A stretch of 48,058 bases of DNA from contig CAKZWQ010000060.1 in the NCBI GenBank assembly GCA_937921935.1, positions 1 to 48,058 of the forward strand. The letters run 5' to 3'. Position 1 is the stretch's first letter. The number at the start of each line of letters is the position of its first letter. Below are positions 33,338 to 45,455 of this stretch, piece after piece. Made by a program: the position numbers and the translations under genes. The notes beneath the pieces were generated by a model. That model had not been told where the DNA came from. It saw only the letters and a list, made by a program, of their open reading frames with translations, and made no database searches. Source of the DNA: an uncultured Gammaproteobacteria bacterium. GTDB taxonomy: Bacteria; Pseudomonadota; Gammaproteobacteria; Steroidobacterales; GCA-2729495.

Positions 33338-34519
33338 TTAACTCACGGCCTTGCGGATTCTGGCTACGGCCTCCTTGAGGGTGTCCAGACTGCAGGCGAA
33401 TGACAGGCGGATGTAGCCGGGGGCGCCGAAGGCTGTGCCCGGGACTACGGCCACGCCGGCTTCATTCAGCAGCAGTTCCGTCAGAGCGCCGTCGTCCGCC
33501 AGCCCGTGGGCCTGAATGGCTCCGGAGACATTGGGGAAGGCATAAAAGGTGCCGGCGCCGGGCAGGCAGTCGAAGCCCGGAATCTCGTTGAGCGCCCCGA
33601 CCAGGTAGTCGTGCCGTTCCTTGAAGGCGGTCAGCATCTGGGCGATGCAGCTCTGGTCGCCGGTCAGGGCAGCCAGGCTGGCGGCCTGGGAAATACTGCA
33701 GGGGTTGGAGGTGCTCTGGCTTTGCACCTTTTTCATGGCCTTGATCAGATCGGTGGGTCCGCCGGCATAGCCGATGCGCCAGCCCGTCATGGCATAGCAC
33801 TTGGACACGCCATTGATGGTGATGGTGCGGTCGGCCAGTTGCGGGCAGGCGGCTGCAAAGCTGGTGAAAGGTTCTTCACCCCAGTAGATATGTTCGTACA
33901 TGTCGTCCGCTGCAATGACGATGTCAGGGTGCCGGCTGAGAACCTCGCCCAGGGCCTGCAGTTCGCCGGCCGTATAAGCAGCACCGGTCGGGTTGGACGG
34001 GCTGTTAAGAAACATCATCCGGGTCTTGTCGGTGATGGCCGCTTCCAGTGCCTTGGGTGTGATCTTGAAGCCGTCGCTGATGGAGGCCGGAATAATGACC
34101 GGCTCGGCTTCGGCGAGTTTGATCATGTCCGGGTAAGACACCCAGTAAGGGGCGGGCACGATGGCCTCGTCGCCCTGGTTCAGCACGGCGACACAAACGT
34201 TGTAACAACTTTGCTTGGCGCCGGAGGACACCAGGATCTGGTCCTTGGCGTAGGTCAGGCCGTTGTCGCGACGGAACTTGTCGGCAATGGCCTCACGCAA
34301 CTCCACGGTGCCGTCCACGGCCGTGTACCGGGTCAGGCCTGCTTCGATGGCTGCTACACCGGCAGCCTTGATGTGCGCGGGGGTGTCGAAATCGGGTTCG
34401 CCGGCGCCCAGGCCGATGATGTCCTTACCCTGGGCCCGCAGTTCGGCGGCCAGGGCGGTCACGGCCATGGTGGGCGAGGGCTTCACTCGCTGGACGCGCT
34501 GGGATACTGATACACTCAC
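33338..34519 (-). CDS. Class I PLP aminotransferase, aspartate aminotransferase type (Ib)
   Basis: A 393-residue fold-type I aminotransferase. Visible: [10 protein letters not shown] near residue 38, SSGAKQS for the cofactor phosphate, SNPTG at 175-179, DDMYEH, the PLP lysine K240 in [16 protein letters not shown], and YIRLSFA with the carboxylate-binding Arg. This is subgroup Ib, which includes aspartate aminotransferases, some of which also transaminate prephenate. Since the window shows pheA but no tyrA, arogenate-route activity is worth considering but unproven. Divergent from uvrB with an 88-bp gap. Confidence 0.9.
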   Translation of the reverse strand: MSVSVSQRVQRVKPSPTMAVTALAAELRAQGKDIIGLGAGEPDFDTPAHIKAAGVAAIEAGLTRYTAVDGTVELREAIADKFRRDNGLTYAKDQILVSSGAKQSCYNVCVAVLNQGDEAIVPAPYWVSYPDMIKLAEAEPVIIPASISDGFKITPKALEAAITDKTRMMFLNSPSNPTGAAYTAGELQALGEVLSRHPDIVIAADDMYEHIYWGEEPFTSFAAACPQLADRTITINGVSKCYAMTGWRIGYAGGPTDLIKAMKKVQSQSTSNPCSISQAASLAALTGDQSCIAQMLTAFKERHDYLVGALNEIPGFDCLPGAGTFYAFPNVSGAIQAHGLADDGALTELLLNEAGVAVVPGTAFGAPGYIRLSFACSLDTLKEAVARIRKAVS

Positions 34520-34607
34520 TGGCCGTTCCTCGATCGATAGGGGGACGCAAAAAAGGGATCCATATGCTAGTGGATTCAGTCCCTGTTACCAACACAACGG
34601 CAATGTC

Positions 34608-36626
34608 TTGGACCGTTTCGAACTAGTCTCTGATTACACACCAGCCGGCGACCAGCCCCAGGCCATCGAAAGCCTGATTGGCGGCCTGAGCGATGGCCTG
34701 GCCCGGCAGACCCTGCTGGGCGTCACGGGCTCGGGTAAGACCTTCACGATGGCGAACGTCATCCAGAGCCTGCAGCGCCCGACCCTGGTGCTGGCGCCCA
34801 ACAAGACCCTGGCGGCCCAGCTATACGGGGAAATGCGGGATTTCTTTCCCCATAACCGGGTGGAGTACTTCGTTTCCTACTACGACTACTACCAGCCCGA
34901 GGCCTATGTGCCGTCCTCGGATACCTATATCGAGAAAGATTCCTCGGTTAACGCGCACATCGAGCAGATGCGGCTTTCCGCCACCAAGGCTCTGCTGGAG
35001 CGGCATGACGCGATCATCGTGGCCACCGTGTCGGCCATCTACGGCCTGGGGGATCCTGAGGCCTACTTCAGCATGGTGCTGCACCTGTCTCGCGGGGACC
35101 GGATCGATCAGCGCGACTTGCTGCGGCGGCTGGCTGAACTGCAGTACACCCGCAATGAGATCGAACTGGCCAATGGCACTTATCGGGTCCGCGGCGAGAT
35201 CATCGATATCTTTCCGGCCGAGTCCGATCGTGAAGCCGTGCGGGTAGAGCTTTTCGACGACGAGATCGAAGCTCTGTCCTGGTTTGACCCGCTGACCGGA
35301 GAGGTGAGCCGGAAGGTGCCGCGCCTGACGATCTATCCCAAGAGTCACTATGTGACGGCTCGTGAGGTCATGCTGGGCGCCGTGGATCAGATCCGCGCGG
35401 ACCTGAAGTTGCGCCTGAAGGAATTACGCGATGGCGCCAAACTGCTGGAGGCCCAGCGCCTGGAGCAGCGGACCCAGTTCGACCTGGAGATGATCCGCGA
35501 ACTGGGCTACTGCACAGGTATCGAGAACTACAGCCGCTACCTGTCGGGGCGGGCCCCGGGCGAGCCGCCGCCGTGCCTGTTTGATTACCTGCCCGACGAT
35601 GGGCTGCTGATCATCGACGAAAGCCATGTCACGGTGCCCCAACTGGGCGCCATGTATAAGGGTGATCGCTCACGCAAGGAGACCCTGGTGGAGTACGGCT
35701 TCCGTTTGCCGTCCGCCCTGGACAACCGGCCCCTGCGTTTCGACGAGTTTGAAGGCATTTCCCCCCAGACTATTTATGTGTCTGCGACGCCCGGTCGCCA
35801 CGAGCGGGAGTTTTCTGATTCCACGGTGGAGCAGGTGGTGCGGCCCACGGGCCTGGTGGATCCTGAGGTGCAGGTCCGGCCTGCCGGTACCCAGGTAGAC
35901 GATGTGCTTTCGGAAATCGGCAGTCGCACAGAGCGCGGTGAGCGGGTCCTGATTACGACCCTCACCAAGCGGATGGCCGAGGACCTTACGGATTACCTGC
36001 GCGAGAACGGCATCCGGGTGCGCTATCTGCACTCGGACATCGACACGGTGGAGCGCATGGAAATCCTCCGGGATCTGCGCCTGGGTGCGTTTGACGTGCT
36101 GGTGGGCATTAACCTGCTGCGCGAGGGCCTGGATCTGCCCGAAGTGTCCCTGGTCGCGATCCTGGATGCCGACAAAGAGGGTTTCCTGCGGTCGGAGGGT
36201 TCCCTGATCCAGACCTGCGGGCGGGCGGCTCGCAATGTGCGGGGCATGGCCATCATGTATGCCGACCGGGTTACCGGCTCCATGGAGCGGGCCCTGGCGG
36301 AGATGGACCGGCGCCGCCAGCGCCAGCTGGAATTTAATCAAGAGCATGGGATTACGCCCAAAACCATCATGAAAGCGGTGCGCGATGTGATGGAAGGGGC
36401 GCACTCGCCGCCCAAGGGCCGTGGTCGGGACCGGCGCGCGGCCGAAGCGCGGCCGAGTTATCCGCCCATGACGCCGGCGGCGGCCCTGAAGCAGATTGCG
36501 CAGCTGGAGAAGACCATGTTCCGCCATGCGCGCGACCTGGAATTCGAAGAAGCAGCGCGGCTGCGGGACGAGATTGATGGCCTGCGCCAGGCCAGCCTGG
36601 GACTGCCTGATGCTAAAGCGGGCTAA
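34608..36626 (+). CDS. uvrB: UvrABC excinuclease subunit B
   Basis: Damage-verifying helicase-like subunit of nucleotide excision repair. From a TTG at 34608 the product is 672 residues and starts [20 protein letters not shown], matching the family N-terminus; no in-frame ATG or GTG exists near. The P-loop GVTGSGKT is at 38-45, the beta-hairpin [12 protein letters not shown] follows, then DESHVT (helicase motif II), SATPG, and QTCGRAARN. The UVR domain for UvrC binding is at the C-terminus ([21 protein letters not shown]). I see no LexA-type CTGT-N8-ACAG box upstream. Confidence 0.96.
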   Translation: MDRFELVSDYTPAGDQPQAIESLIGGLSDGLARQTLLGVTGSGKTFTMANVIQSLQRPTLVLAPNKTLAAQLYGEMRDFFPHNRVEYFVSYYDYYQPEAYVPSSDTYIEKDSSVNAHIEQMRLSATKALLERHDAIIVATVSAIYGLGDPEAYFSMVLHLSRGDRIDQRDLLRRLAELQYTRNEIELANGTYRVRGEIIDIFPAESDREAVRVELFDDEIEALSWFDPLTGEVSRKVPRLTIYPKSHYVTAREVMLGAVDQIRADLKLRLKELRDGAKLLEAQRLEQRTQFDLEMIRELGYCTGIENYSRYLSGRAPGEPPPCLFDYLPDDGLLIIDESHVTVPQLGAMYKGDRSRKETLVEYGFRLPSALDNRPLRFDEFEGISPQTIYVSATPGRHEREFSDSTVEQVVRPTGLVDPEVQVRPAGTQVDDVLSEIGSRTERGERVLITTLTKRMAEDLTDYLRENGIRVRYLHSDIDTVERMEILRDLRLGAFDVLVGINLLREGLDLPEVSLVAILDADKEGFLRSEGSLIQTCGRAARNVRGMAIMYADRVTGSMERALAEMDRRRQRQLEFNQEHGITPKTIMKAVRDVMEGAHSPPKGRGRDRRAAEARPSYPPMTPAAALKQIAQLEKTMFRHARDLEFEEAARLRDEIDGLRQASLGLPDAKAG

Positions 36627-36631
36627 GTTCC

Positions 36632-36661
36632 TTGCACCCCCGCCTCATAGTTGGGTATGTT
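36632..36661 (+). promoter_or_regulatory. Possible promoter of tRNA-Val
   Basis: TTGCAC, 18-bp spacer, TATGTT, then a short GC-rich stretch before the tRNA. The -35 is weak. Confidence 0.4.
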
Positions 36662-36673
36662 TCCGCTCCCGAT

Positions 36674-36749
36674 AGGCGCGTAGCTCAGTGGTTAGAGCAC
36701 TTGCTTGACATGCAAGGGGTCGGCAGTTCGACTCTGCCCGCGCCTACCA
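36674..36749 (+). tRNA. tRNA-Val (GAC), CCA encoded
   Basis: A full cloverleaf of 76 nt: acceptor AGGCGCG with CGCGCCT, D-arm TAGCTCAGTGGTTAGAGCA, anticodon loop TTGACAT with GAC, T-arm GGCAGTTCGACTCTGCC, discriminator A and CCA. It lies between uvrB and thrS. Confidence 0.96.
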
Positions 36750-36852
36750 ATCCCCTCCGGCCGGGATTTTCCCGGTCCTACCGGCCCGTCTGCTAAAATC
36801 CGCGGCCGCGGCGGGCATGGGGCCTGCCAGACACTTCCCAGAGACTGCCACC

Positions 36853-38781
36853 ATGCCAGTGATCACGCTGCCGGACGGGAGCGCCCGAACCTACGCCGAT
36901 GCGGTGACCGTGGGCGAAGTTGCTGCCGACATCGGCCCCGGGCTGGCCAAGGCTGCCCTGGCAGGCGCGGTGGATGACCGCCTGGTCGACCTGTCGCACC
37001 GGATTGAGACTGACGCGCGGCTGGCCATCATCACCGAGCGCGATGACGCCGGCCTGGAAGTGATTCGCCACTCGACGGCGCATTTACTGGCCCAGGCGGT
37101 CAAAGCCTTGTTTCCCGAAACCCAGGTCACCATCGGTCCGGTGATCGAGGATGGCTTTTTCTACGATTTTGCTCGCGAGCAAGCCTTTAGCCTGGAGGAT
37201 CTGGCCGCTATCGAGGCGAAGATGACCGAGCTGGCCAAGGCGGACCTGCCGGTGGCGCGCGAGGTCCTGAGCCGGGACGACGCGGTGAAGTTTTTCGCTG
37301 ATCAGGGTGAGGCCTATAAGGCCGAGATCATCCAGGGTATTCCGGGCGATGAGGAAATCGGCCTGTATGGCCAGGGCGACTGGAAAGACCTGTGTCGCGG
37401 TCCTCATGTTCCCAGCACCGGCCGCCTGAAAGCCTTCAAGCTGACCAAGTTAGCCGGCGCCTACTGGCGCGGCGATTCCAGCAACGAAATGCTCCAGCGC
37501 ATCTATGGCACGGCCTGGGCAAGTAAAAAGGATCTGAAGGCTTACCTGCACCGGCTGGAAGAAGCCGAAAAACGCGACCACCGGCGCTTCGGCAAGCTGA
37601 TGGATCTCTTTCATTTCCAGGAAGAAGCGCCGGGGCTGGTGTTCTGGCACGACAAGGGCTGGTCGGTCTACAACACCATTCGCAATTACGTCCGCGACCG
37701 GCTGTCAGCGGCGGGTTACGAAGAGGTCAACACGCCCCAGGTCGTGGACCGCAGCCTGTGGGAACGCTCCGGTCACTGGGACAAGTTCCGCGAGAACATG
37801 TTTACCACCGGCGATGAGGAGCATCGGGTTTACGCCATCAAACCCATGAACTGCCCCTGCCACATTCAGATTTATAACAATCGCCTGCACAGCTATCGGG
37901 ATTTGCCGCGGCGCATGGCGGAATTCGGCTCCTGTCATCGCAACGAGCCCAGCGGCACCCTGCATGGCCTGATGCGGGTGCGCGGTTTCGTCCAGGATGA
38001 TGCCCACATTTTCTGTACCGAGGATCAGGTGCAGTCCGAGTGCTCTGAATTCATTGACCTGCTGTTCAGTGTTTACGAGGATTTCGGGTTTACGGATATC
38101 TCCACCAAGCTGTCCACCCGGCCCGCCCAGCGCGTCGGAGAGGATGCGCAGTGGGACAAGGCCGAGGTGGCCCTGCAGGCGGCCCTGGAGAGCAAGGGCC
38201 TGGACTGGGAGCTGCAGCCGGGAGAGGGCGCCTTTTACGGGCCGAAGATCGAATTCAACCTGCGTGACAGCATCGGCCGGGTCTGGCAGCTGGGCACCAT
38301 CCAGCTCGATTTCTCCATGCCGGGCCGGCTGGGAGCCACCTATGTGGCCGAGGACGGCAGCAAGCAGACCCCGGTCATGCTTCACCGGGCCATCCTGGGC
38401 TCCTTCGAGCGCTTTATCGGCATTCTGATTGAGCACCACGCCGGGAATCTGCCCGTCTGGCTGGCCCCGGTGCAGGCGGTGCTGCTGAATATCACGGATC
38501 GGCAGGACGTTTACGTCCGCGAAGTCGAGGAAGTGCTGAAAAATCAGGGATTTCGGGTTCAATCCGACTTGAGAAACGAAAAAATCGGCTTTAAAATCCG
38601 CGAGCACACACTGCAGCGCATCCCCTATTTGCTGGTAGTCGGCGACCGGGAAGCGGAAAGCAGAACCCTGGCCGTGCGCACGCGAGGTGGTGAAGACCTT
38701 GGCAGCATGACAACTGAAGAGTTCGTCAAGCTACTCAGGACCGAGCTCGCGAGCCGCGGCCGTCATGTTATGGAGGATTGA
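36853..38781 (+). CDS. thrS: Threonine-tRNA ligase
   Basis: The 642-residue product has the same length as the Escherichia coli enzyme. From ATG 36853 ([10 protein letters not shown]): a TGS domain to about residue 60, the editing domain with [12 protein letters not shown] (H73, H77), the catalytic core with motif 2 region ([22 protein letters not shown]) and zinc ligand Cys in MNCPCHI, and an anticodon domain from [10 protein letters not shown] start 12 codons upstream is possible but outside the family pattern. thrS heads the classical operon; the stop TGA lies 3 bp before the apparent infC start. The leader (36750-36852) may hold an operator for ThrRS autocontrol, but I could not fold one with confidence. 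Confidence 0.96.
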   Translation: MPVITLPDGSARTYADAVTVGEVAADIGPGLAKAALAGAVDDRLVDLSHRIETDARLAIITERDDAGLEVIRHSTAHLLAQAVKALFPETQVTIGPVIEDGFFYDFAREQAFSLEDLAAIEAKMTELAKADLPVAREVLSRDDAVKFFADQGEAYKAEIIQGIPGDEEIGLYGQGDWKDLCRGPHVPSTGRLKAFKLTKLAGAYWRGDSSNEMLQRIYGTAWASKKDLKAYLHRLEEAEKRDHRRFGKLMDLFHFQEEAPGLVFWHDKGWSVYNTIRNYVRDRLSAAGYEEVNTPQVVDRSLWERSGHWDKFRENMFTTGDEEHRVYAIKPMNCPCHIQIYNNRLHSYRDLPRRMAEFGSCHRNEPSGTLHGLMRVRGFVQDDAHIFCTEDQVQSECSEFIDLLFSVYEDFGFTDISTKLSTRPAQRVGEDAQWDKAEVALQAALESKGLDWELQPGEGAFYGPKIEFNLRDSIGRVWQLGTIQLDFSMPGRLGATYVAEDGSKQTPVMLHRAILGSFERFIGILIEHHAGNLPVWLAPVQAVLLNITDRQDVYVREVEEVLKNQGFRVQSDLRNEKIGFKIREHTLQRIPYLLVVGDREAESRTLAVRTRGGEDLGSMTTEEFVKLLRTELASRGRHVMED

Positions 38782-38787
38782 AATATC
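38772..38787 (+). promoter_or_regulatory. infC ribosome binding site and AUC start
   Basis: GGAGG at 38772-38776 is followed after 8 nt by ATC at 38785. The frame is closed by the thrS TGA just upstream and has no ATG, GTG or TTG before residue 31 of the protein, so the rare AUC must be the start if the N-domain is to be made. Confidence 0.75.
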
Positions 38788-39303
38788 GCTTCGACAAAGC
38801 GTTCACGCAAGAACGACGAAATTGAGTCTGCAGAGGTTCGGGTCATCGATGACGAGGGTGGCCAGCTTGGGATAATGAGTGTTCCGGCAGCCCTTGAGTT
38901 GGCGAGTAGCCAAAGTCTGGATCTGGTGGAAGTTTCACCGAATGCAGAGCCGCCGGTTTGTCGAATCATGGATTTCGGCAAGTACCAGTTTGAACAGAAC
39001 AAGAAAGCGAATGCAGGCAAGAAGAAGCAGAAGCAATCCCAGATCAAGGAAGTAAAGTTTCGTCCGGGAACAGAGGAAGGCGACTATCAGGTCAAGATGC
39101 GCAACCTCGTTCGTTTCCTGGAGCAGGGTGACAAAACGAAAGTTACGCTGCGATTCAGAGGTAGGGAAATGGTTCACCAGAACCTGGGCATTGATCTACT
39201 CAAGCGAGTGGAGAGCGATTTGTCTGAACTGGCGACAGTGGAGCAGTTTCCTAAATTAGAAGGCCGGCAACTCATCATGGTGATGGCGCCGAAGAAAAAG
39301 TGA
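38785..39303 (+). CDS. infC: Translation initiation factor IF-3
   Basis: IF-3 checks start codons and keeps ribosomal subunits apart. With an ATC start at 38785 the product has 172 residues, close to the Escherichia coli 180: N-domain with [20 protein letters not shown] and [19 protein letters not shown], a Lys-rich linker, then the C-domain with [19 protein letters not shown] and [13 protein letters not shown]. The first ATG (38875) would remove the first 30 residues of the N-domain. Non-canonical AUU/AUC starts let IF-3 repress its own translation, so this is expected regulation rather than an error. Confidence 0.94.
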   Translation: MASTKRSRKNDEIESAEVRVIDDEGGQLGIMSVPAALELASSQSLDLVEVSPNAEPPVCRIMDFGKYQFEQNKKANAGKKKQKQSQIKEVKFRPGTEEGDYQVKMRNLVRFLEQGDKTKVTLRFRGREMVHQNLGIDLLKRVESDLSELATVEQFPKLEGRQLIMVMAPKKK

Positions 39304-39393
39304 GTGTTGGTGCAGGGCTTCTGACAGAGCTCTGTTACCGCAGTCCGCCTGCCCCGGTCCTCACGGATGCGGTTCAGGCCCAAGGAGAAAAAA

Positions 39394-39591
39394 ATGTCAG
39401 CAAAACTCAAAACGAATCGCGGGGCCGCCAAACGGTTCCGTCGCACCGGTAAGGGTGGTTTTAAGGTGAAGCATTCTCATGCTCGCCACATCCTTACCAA
39501 GAAGAGCTCCAAGCGGAAACGCAACCTGCGCGGACTGACGCAGGTCTGTGATGCAGATGTGCCGATGGTTCGGCGCTTGCTGCCCAACTAA
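39394..39591 (+). CDS. rpmI: 50S ribosomal protein L35
   Basis: A 65-residue basic protein with the L35 pattern: [39 protein letters not shown] and RRLLPN at the end. The ATG at 39394 follows AAGGAGAAAAAA, which fixes the start. Between infC and rpmI lies an 90-nt gap in which L20 represses translation in enterobacteria; no clear pseudoknot was worked out here. Confidence 0.95.
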   Translation: MSAKLKTNRGAAKRFRRTGKGGFKVKHSHARHILTKKSSKRKRNLRGLTQVCDADVPMVRRLLPN

Positions 39592-39622
39592 ACGCCGCTG
39601 CAACAACACACAGGAGTTCATC

Positions 39623-39985
39623 ATGGCTAGAGTTAAACGCGGCGTATTCGGCCGTGCCCGTCGTAAGCGGGTTCTTAAGAAGGCTAAGGGTTACTACGGT
39701 GCCCGCAGCAAGATTTTTCGCGTTGCCAAGCAGGCAGTCACCAAGGCAGGCCAGTACGCCTACCGTGATCGCCGTCAGCGCAAGCGTCAGTTCCGGGCTT
39801 TATGGATTGCGCGGATTAATGCGGCTGCTCGCCTGAACGGACTGTCTTACAGTCGGTTCATCAACGGGCTGAACCGGGCCGGTGTCGAGGTGGATCGAAA
39901 GATTCTCGCCGACCTGGCGGTTCACGACGCCGCTGCCTTTGGTGCCCTGGCCGAGCAGGCCAAGGCCAACCTCGGCGCCAACTGA
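39623..39985 (+). CDS. rplT: 50S ribosomal protein L20
   Basis: A 120-residue protein: [54 protein letters not shown] (read in parts), [27 protein letters not shown] precedes the ATG by 9 nt. In the family it assembles 23S rRNA and represses rpmI-rplT. Length is standard. Confidence 0.96.
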   Translation: MARVKRGVFGRARRKRVLKKAKGYYGARSKIFRVAKQAVTKAGQYAYRDRRQRKRQFRALWIARINAAARLNGLSYSRFINGLNRAGVEVDRKILADLAVHDAAAFGALAEQAKANLGAN

Positions 39986-40010
39986 TTCCAGCCGCCTGCT
40001 GCGGGACTGA

Positions 40011-41027
<1,017 letters not shown>

Positions 41028-41034
41028 GCCGGCG

Positions 41035-43413
41035 ATGAAAATCAGCGAACAATGGCTGCGCGAGTGGGTGCAGACGGACCTGGATACCACCGGGATCGCC
41101 GAGCGACTCACCAGTCTCGGCCTGGAAGTGGATTCGGTTCAGGCCCTGGGAGAGGGGCTGGACGGCATCGTCGTGGGACACGTGCTGGAGGTGCAGGCGC
41201 ATCCCAACGCCGACCGTTTGTCCTTGTGTCGCGTGGACGGCGGGCAGGATCAGGAGCTCCAGATTGTCTGCGGCGCTGCCAATGTGGCCGCGGGCAATCG
41301 TTATCCCCTGGCCATGATCGGCGCTAGCCTGCCTGGTGGGTTGACGATCGAGCGTGCGGAGATCCGCGATGTGCTCTCCGAAGGCATGCTGTGCTCAGCG
41401 GCTGAACTGGGTCTGGCGGAATCAGCTGATGGCATTCTGACCCTGGCGCCCGATCTGGCACCCGGCCTGCCCATCGCTGAGGCCCTGCAGCTGGATGATG
41501 CGGTCATTGACGTGGACCTGACCCCGAACCGGGCCGATTGTTTTTCCATGCTGGGCGTGGCGCGTGATCTTGCTGCCGGCATCGGGGCCGAGCTTGAGGT
41601 GCCGCGGGTACTGCCCGTGTTGCCGGTGATGGATGAGTCCCTGCCCATTAGCCTGGGTGATCCTGAAGCCTGTCCCGGTTTTGCCGGACGGGTTATCCGT
41701 GATCTGAATCTCGCGGCGGAGTCGCCTGTATGGCTCAAGGAGCGACTCCGGCGTGCCGGTGTCCGGCCCCTGAACCCCATTGTGGATGTTACGAACTACG
41801 TGATGCTGGAGTTGGGCCAGCCCATGCATGCTTATGACCTGGATGGCCTGAGCGGGAGCATCACGGCCAGGCAGGCCAGGTCCGGGGAGTCCCTGGAGTT
41901 ACTGGATGGGCGCACGGTGGAACTGGACGATGATGTGCTGGTGATCGCCGATGACGCGGGCCCCGTGGCCATGGCCGGTATCATGGGTGGTGCAGGTTCC
42001 GCCGTGGGAGACAACACCAGAAATATATTTCTGGAATCTGCCTTCTTTACGCCGGCGTCCATCAGTGGCCGCTCACGCCGTTATGGCCTGCATACGGACG
42101 CGTCAGTGCGCTTCGAACGCGGGGTGGATCCGGCCCATCAGGCGCGCGCGATCGAACGCGCCACGGCCTTGCTGCTTGAAATTGCCGGTGGCCGGCCCGG
42201 TTTCGTGACGGAAGTTTCCAGCGAGGCGCATTTACCGGCTCGCCACGCTGTTAGCCTGCGACGGGATCGCCTGGCGCAGGTACTGGGCGTGACGGTGCCC
42301 GATGAGGTGGTGAGCGATTCCCTGACGCGGCTGGATATGCGCGTGGAAACCAACGGTAATGACTGGATGGTGACCCCGCCGCCTGCGCGCTTTGATATTG
42401 CGCTGGAAGTTGATCTCATCGAGGAGATTGCGCGCATTTATGGTTACGACAATATCCCTGAGGCCACCGGCACCATGCCGGGGACCCTGCCAGTGGTCAC
42501 TGAATCGCGGGTGAGTCTGGGCCGCGTTCGTGCCGCCCTGGTGGCAGCCGGTTACCAGGAGGCGGTCACCTGGAGTTTCGGTGATCCCGAACTGGATACG
42601 GCTTTTGCGGGTGGCGACGCCGGGCTGGCCCTTGCCAATCCCATTTCCAGTGCCCTGGCCGTGATGCGTCAGTCCCTTTGGCCCGGCTTGTGTCAGGCGG
42701 CTGAACGGAACCTGGCCCGCCAGCAGGACCGGGTTCGCTTGTTCGAGACGGGCGTTAGGTTTATACTCCAAGGCAATGAATTAAAAGAGGAAACGGTCAT
42801 CGCTGGCTTAGCAGCAGGCGCAAGAGAACCGGAGCAGTGGGATTTAGCCGGGTCGCCCGTGGATCTATTTGACATAAAGTCCACCCTTGAGGGTCTGACC
42901 CGACTGGGCGGTGAGCCCGCCAGTTTCCAGTTTCATGCCTCGGAGCATCCGGCCCTGAGACCGGGACGCAGTGCCCAGGTCCGGCGCGGTGACGAACACG
43001 TGGGTGACTTCGGCGAATTGCATCCGAGCCTGGTCAAGCGGCTGGGCCTGCCCGTCGCCCCGGTGTTGTTCGAATTACGCGCAGAGCCGCTGCTGGCCGC
43101 AGTCACGCCCCATTTTGAACCGGTCTCCAAGTTTCCGGCCGTGCGGCTGGATCTGGCTTTCGTGGTGGCGGATGAAGTGGCGGTGGGGGAGCTTATGACA
43201 GCGATCCGATCCGCGGTGGGCAAACGGCTGACCGAACTGCGGGTGTTTGATCTGTATACCGGCGAAAAGGTCGAGACTGGATCTAAGAGCGTGGCTTTTG
43301 GCTTGATTTTGCAGGATACATCCCGCACGCTAACGGACGAAGATGCTGACTCTATCAGGCAAAGCGTAGTCGCTAGCTTGAGTCGCCAGTTCAACGCCTC
43401 AATTAGAGAATAA
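41035..43413 (+). CDS. pheT: Phenylalanine-tRNA ligase beta subunit
   Basis: A 792-residue subunit from ATG 41035 ([12 protein letters not shown]). In order: B1 region, a tRNA-binding EMAP-like domain at about 40-150 ([15 protein letters not shown]), B3/B4 editing domain with [17 protein letters not shown]5 with [17 protein letters not shown] and [10 protein letters not shown], the core-like B6/B7 and a C-terminal anticodon-binding domain with [13 protein letters not shown] and [12 protein letters not shown]. Length is close to the Escherichia coli 795. ihfA begins 5 bp later. Confidence 0.96.
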   Translation: MKISEQWLREWVQTDLDTTGIAERLTSLGLEVDSVQALGEGLDGIVVGHVLEVQAHPNADRLSLCRVDGGQDQELQIVCGAANVAAGNRYPLAMIGASLPGGLTIERAEIRDVLSEGMLCSAAELGLAESADGILTLAPDLAPGLPIAEALQLDDAVIDVDLTPNRADCFSMLGVARDLAAGIGAELEVPRVLPVLPVMDESLPISLGDPEACPGFAGRVIRDLNLAAESPVWLKERLRRAGVRPLNPIVDVTNYVMLELGQPMHAYDLDGLSGSITARQARSGESLELLDGRTVELDDDVLVIADDAGPVAMAGIMGGAGSAVGDNTRNIFLESAFFTPASISGRSRRYGLHTDASVRFERGVDPAHQARAIERATALLLEIAGGRPGFVTEVSSEAHLPARHAVSLRRDRLAQVLGVTVPDEVVSDSLTRLDMRVETNGNDWMVTPPPARFDIALEVDLIEEIARIYGYDNIPEATGTMPGTLPVVTESRVSLGRVRAALVAAGYQEAVTWSFGDPELDTAFAGGDAGLALANPISSALAVMRQSLWPGLCQAAERNLARQQDRVRLFETGVRFILQGNELKEETVIAGLAAGAREPEQWDLAGSPVDLFDIKSTLEGLTRLGGEPASFQFHASEHPALRPGRSAQVRRGDEHVGDFGELHPSLVKRLGLPVAPVLFELRAEPLLAAVTPHFEPVSKFPAVRLDLAFVVADEVAVGELMTAIRSAVGKRLTELRVFDLYTGEKVETGSKSVAFGLILQDTSRTLTDEDADSIRQSVVASLSRQFNASIRE

Positions 43414-43418
43414 AACAC

Positions 43419-43718
43419 ATGGCGCTGACCAAAGCTGATATGGCTGAATCCCTGTTTAACGAACTGGGACTGAATAAACGCGAAGCACGCGAGCTCGTGG
43501 ATATTTTTTATGAAGACCTGCGCTCTGCGCTGGCAAGTGGGGAACAGGTTAAGTTGTCGGGTTTCGGCAACTTCGACCTGCGGGACAAAAACCAGAGGCC
43601 TGGTCGAAATCCGAAGACGGGGGAAGAGATTCCAATCACCGCGCGACGTGTGGTGACTTTCCGTCCCGGACAAAAACTAAAGGCCCGAGTAGACGCTTAT
43701 GCTGGAACCGGGGAATAA
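43419..43718 (+). CDS. ihfA: Integration host factor subunit alpha
   Basis: A 99-residue HU/IHF protein: [28 protein letters not shown] (read in parts), [29 protein letters not shown] with the intercalating Pro, and [12 protein letters not shown]. Together with ihfB at 24526 both IHF subunits are in the window. The last 20 bp overlap the MerR-type gene, the classical arrangement. Confidence 0.96.
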   Translation: MALTKADMAESLFNELGLNKREARELVDIFYEDLRSALASGEQVKLSGFGNFDLRDKNQRPGRNPKTGEEIPITARRVVTFRPGQKLKARVDAYAGTGE

Positions 43719-44055
43719 CGACGAACTGCCACCTATCCCTGGCAAACGTTACTTTACGATTGGCGAGGTTAGTGATTTGTGTGCGGTCAAACCGCACGTG
43801 CTTCGCTATTGGGAGCAGGAATTCCCGCAGCTGAAACCCGTGAAACGTCGCGGGAATCGCCGCTATTACCAGCGCCAGGACGTCATCATCATTCGCCAGA
43901 TCCGGAGCCTGCTTTACGAAGAAGGTTTCACCATCGGCGGGGCGCGCTTGCGGCTGACGGGGGAGGAGGCCAAGACCGACGTCTCCCAGAGCCAGCAGAT
44001 CATCAAGCAGATGCGCACGGAGCTCGAGGAGATCCTCAAGCTGCTGCGTCGCTAG
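43699..44055 (+). CDS. MerR-family transcriptional regulator
   Basis: A 118-residue regulator: the DNA-binding winged helix is at about residues 14-82 with [28 protein letters not shown] (read in parts), [14 protein letters not shown] and [16 protein letters not shown], then a coiled-coil dimer helix ([20 protein letters not shown]). There is no C-terminal ligand domain and no metal-binding cysteines. This short MerR-like protein is typically next to ihfA in gammaproteobacteria; targets are unknown. The start overlaps ihfA by 20 bp. Confidence 0.9.
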   Translation: MLEPGNNDELPPIPGKRYFTIGEVSDLCAVKPHVLRYWEQEFPQLKPVKRRGNRRYYQRQDVIIIRQIRSLLYEEGFTIGGARLRLTGEEAKTDVSQSQQIIKQMRTELEEILKLLRR

Positions 44056-44100
44056 ACGCCTATCCTTTTGCCCCCATTGGGGTATCATCTGCCGCCCGCT

Positions 44101-44119
44101 CAGACGGCCTGTCCGTCTG
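44101..44119 (+). other. Hairpin between merR and tRNA-Pro
   Basis: CAGACGG and CCGTCTG form a perfect 7-bp stem with a 5-nt loop. No T-tract follows; it could mark the end of the operon transcript or a processing site ahead of the tRNA. Confidence 0.35.
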
Positions 44120-44151
44120 CCATCCCAGGGCGGGCACAATCAGTTAGCGGT

Positions 44152-44228
<77 letters not shown>

Positions 44229-44622
44229 ATTAAATCAACCCCTTGGAAAAATCCAAACACTGACAGGTGGCTCGCGGTATCCAGTTAGGTATCCGTTTCC
44301 CTGTATGCCTCACTATTCAAGATAACTGGACCCTTGTTCACAGGCTGGCTAATAAGCTGCTTTTCCCGAGGGGATGCTGCGCAAAGGGGGCAGGGGGGAT
44401 CGTCGCTTAGAGGCTCGTTTGCCCCCTAAAACTGCTGCTTTTCGGGCTAATTCGGCCCTATCCCAAGACCGTTAACTGACCAGACAGGACCAGAAGCCGC
44501 TAATGGGACCTGCTGAACGTCCGCTTTCGGCCAAAAGCGGACATTGGCGACAAGGCCCATGTGCGGTATCTACTTAGACTCGATTCGGTCACAAGGCCCG
44601 GCTCAGCCATTAGGCTAAAGCT
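44229..44622. other. Intergenic region after tRNA-Pro
   Basis: About 390 bp with no supported gene. Present are an 8-bp inverted repeat AGGGGGCA (44385-44392) with TGCCCCCT (44420-44427), a run of G tracts (GGGGGCAGGGGGG) and the best-formed copy of the dispersed palindromic repeat. No integrase or tRNA-end duplication was seen. Confidence 0.6.
44513..44545. repeat. Dispersed palindromic repeat, copy 1 (best formed)
   Basis: CTGAACGTCCGCTTT, loop CGGCCA, AAAGCGGACATT: the stem GTCCGCTTT/AAAGCGGAC is perfect. Other copies keep the CTGAACGTCCGCTTT-type start. Confidence 0.75.
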
Positions 44623-45285
44623 ATGGATGATCTCATCAGAGGTGCGCGTTCCCTGATACTGGTTTCGCTCTTTTGTGGCTTGGGCGGGTGTGCGGGAACA
44701 GCGCCCAACCTTGCGACCGCGGCTGATGTCGAGGCCACCGCCAACGGCAAGTCGTTGGTGTTTGGCCAGGTACGTTGGTTTGAGGATGGTGAACAGAAAA
44801 AGATCGGCAGCGGTGTTTTCACTATGAGCCTTAACCCGCAGTTGATTCGCCTGGAAGACCGGCAACGGATCAATGCCGAGATCGATGAGGGTGGCAACTT
44901 TACCTGGTCGCTTAAGCCCGGAACGTACCTGATCAATCGCATCAATTACCGTGACCCTTGGTCTGGTAACTACTTTGTGGCGCCGAAGGTCGCCTTCGCC
45001 GTGTCTGAAGGAAACAAATCCTATTACGTGGGAACACTGGAATGCCGATACGAGCCGGAACGGGATCTGATCGGCGGCCTGTCCGGGATTGTTCAATACA
45101 CGGTGCTAGATGAAAGCGAAGCAGCAATGCCGGAGTTTGAAAATCGCTACGGAGAGTCAGTGACTAGCGCAGAAAATTCAACCATGGTGCACGATGAACG
45201 CCTGCCGGCCAGTGTCGACACCACGGCCGAGTTCAATCTGGCCATGAGCATTATCAACACGCTGTTGTATGGCGCCTCTGGTTAG
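44623..45285 (+). CDS. Lipoprotein of unknown function
   Basis: A 220-residue product with a type II signal peptide: MDDLIRGARSLILVSLFCGL then LGGC, with C23 as the lipid site. The mature part looks beta-rich, with GQVRWFEDGEQKK, GSGVFTMSLN, GNFTWSLKPGTYLINRI (PEGA-like turn) and YYVGTLECRYEP. The tail is helical (FNLAMSIINTLLYG). No residue after C23 suggests inner-membrane retention (ATAP would favour the outer membrane in enterobacterial rules). I do not recognise a family; a carbohydrate- or surface-binding role is a guess. Flanked by palindromic repeats on both sides. Confidence 0.7.
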   Translation: MDDLIRGARSLILVSLFCGLGGCAGTAPNLATAADVEATANGKSLVFGQVRWFEDGEQKKIGSGVFTMSLNPQLIRLEDRQRINAEIDEGGNFTWSLKPGTYLINRINYRDPWSGNYFVAPKVAFAVSEGNKSYYVGTLECRYEPERDLIGGLSGIVQYTVLDESEAAMPEFENRYGESVTSAENSTMVHDERLPASVDTTAEFNLAMSIINTLLYGASG

Positions 45286-45306
45286 ACACTGATGCGTGAC
45301 CGGCAA

Positions 45307-45339
45307 CTGAACGTCCGCTTTCAGCCAGAAGCGAGCCCA
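45307..45339. repeat. Dispersed palindromic repeat, copy 2
   Basis: CTGAACGTCCGCTTTCAGCC followed by AGAAGCGAGCC: the left arm is intact and the right arm degenerate. Confidence 0.65.
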
Positions 45340-45455
45340 CGCCGCACGACCATCAGTAATTTTCCCTACTGACGATTTCGACAATAGGCGTATTTTAGGG
45401 AAGCTAACGTATTTATTTTCTGTGTGGTATTTCACCTGCACAGAGGGGGAGAAGG

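Noticed and set aside
34520-34607. Possible LexA box before uvrB (CTGT followed by CAAC)
   Set aside because: CTGT-N8 is followed by CAAC, not ACAG, so it does not meet the consensus.
44385-44427. AGGGGGCA/TGCCCCCT as a terminator after tRNA-Pro
   Set aside because: The loop is 27 nt and no T-tract follows the stem, so intrinsic termination is unlikely.
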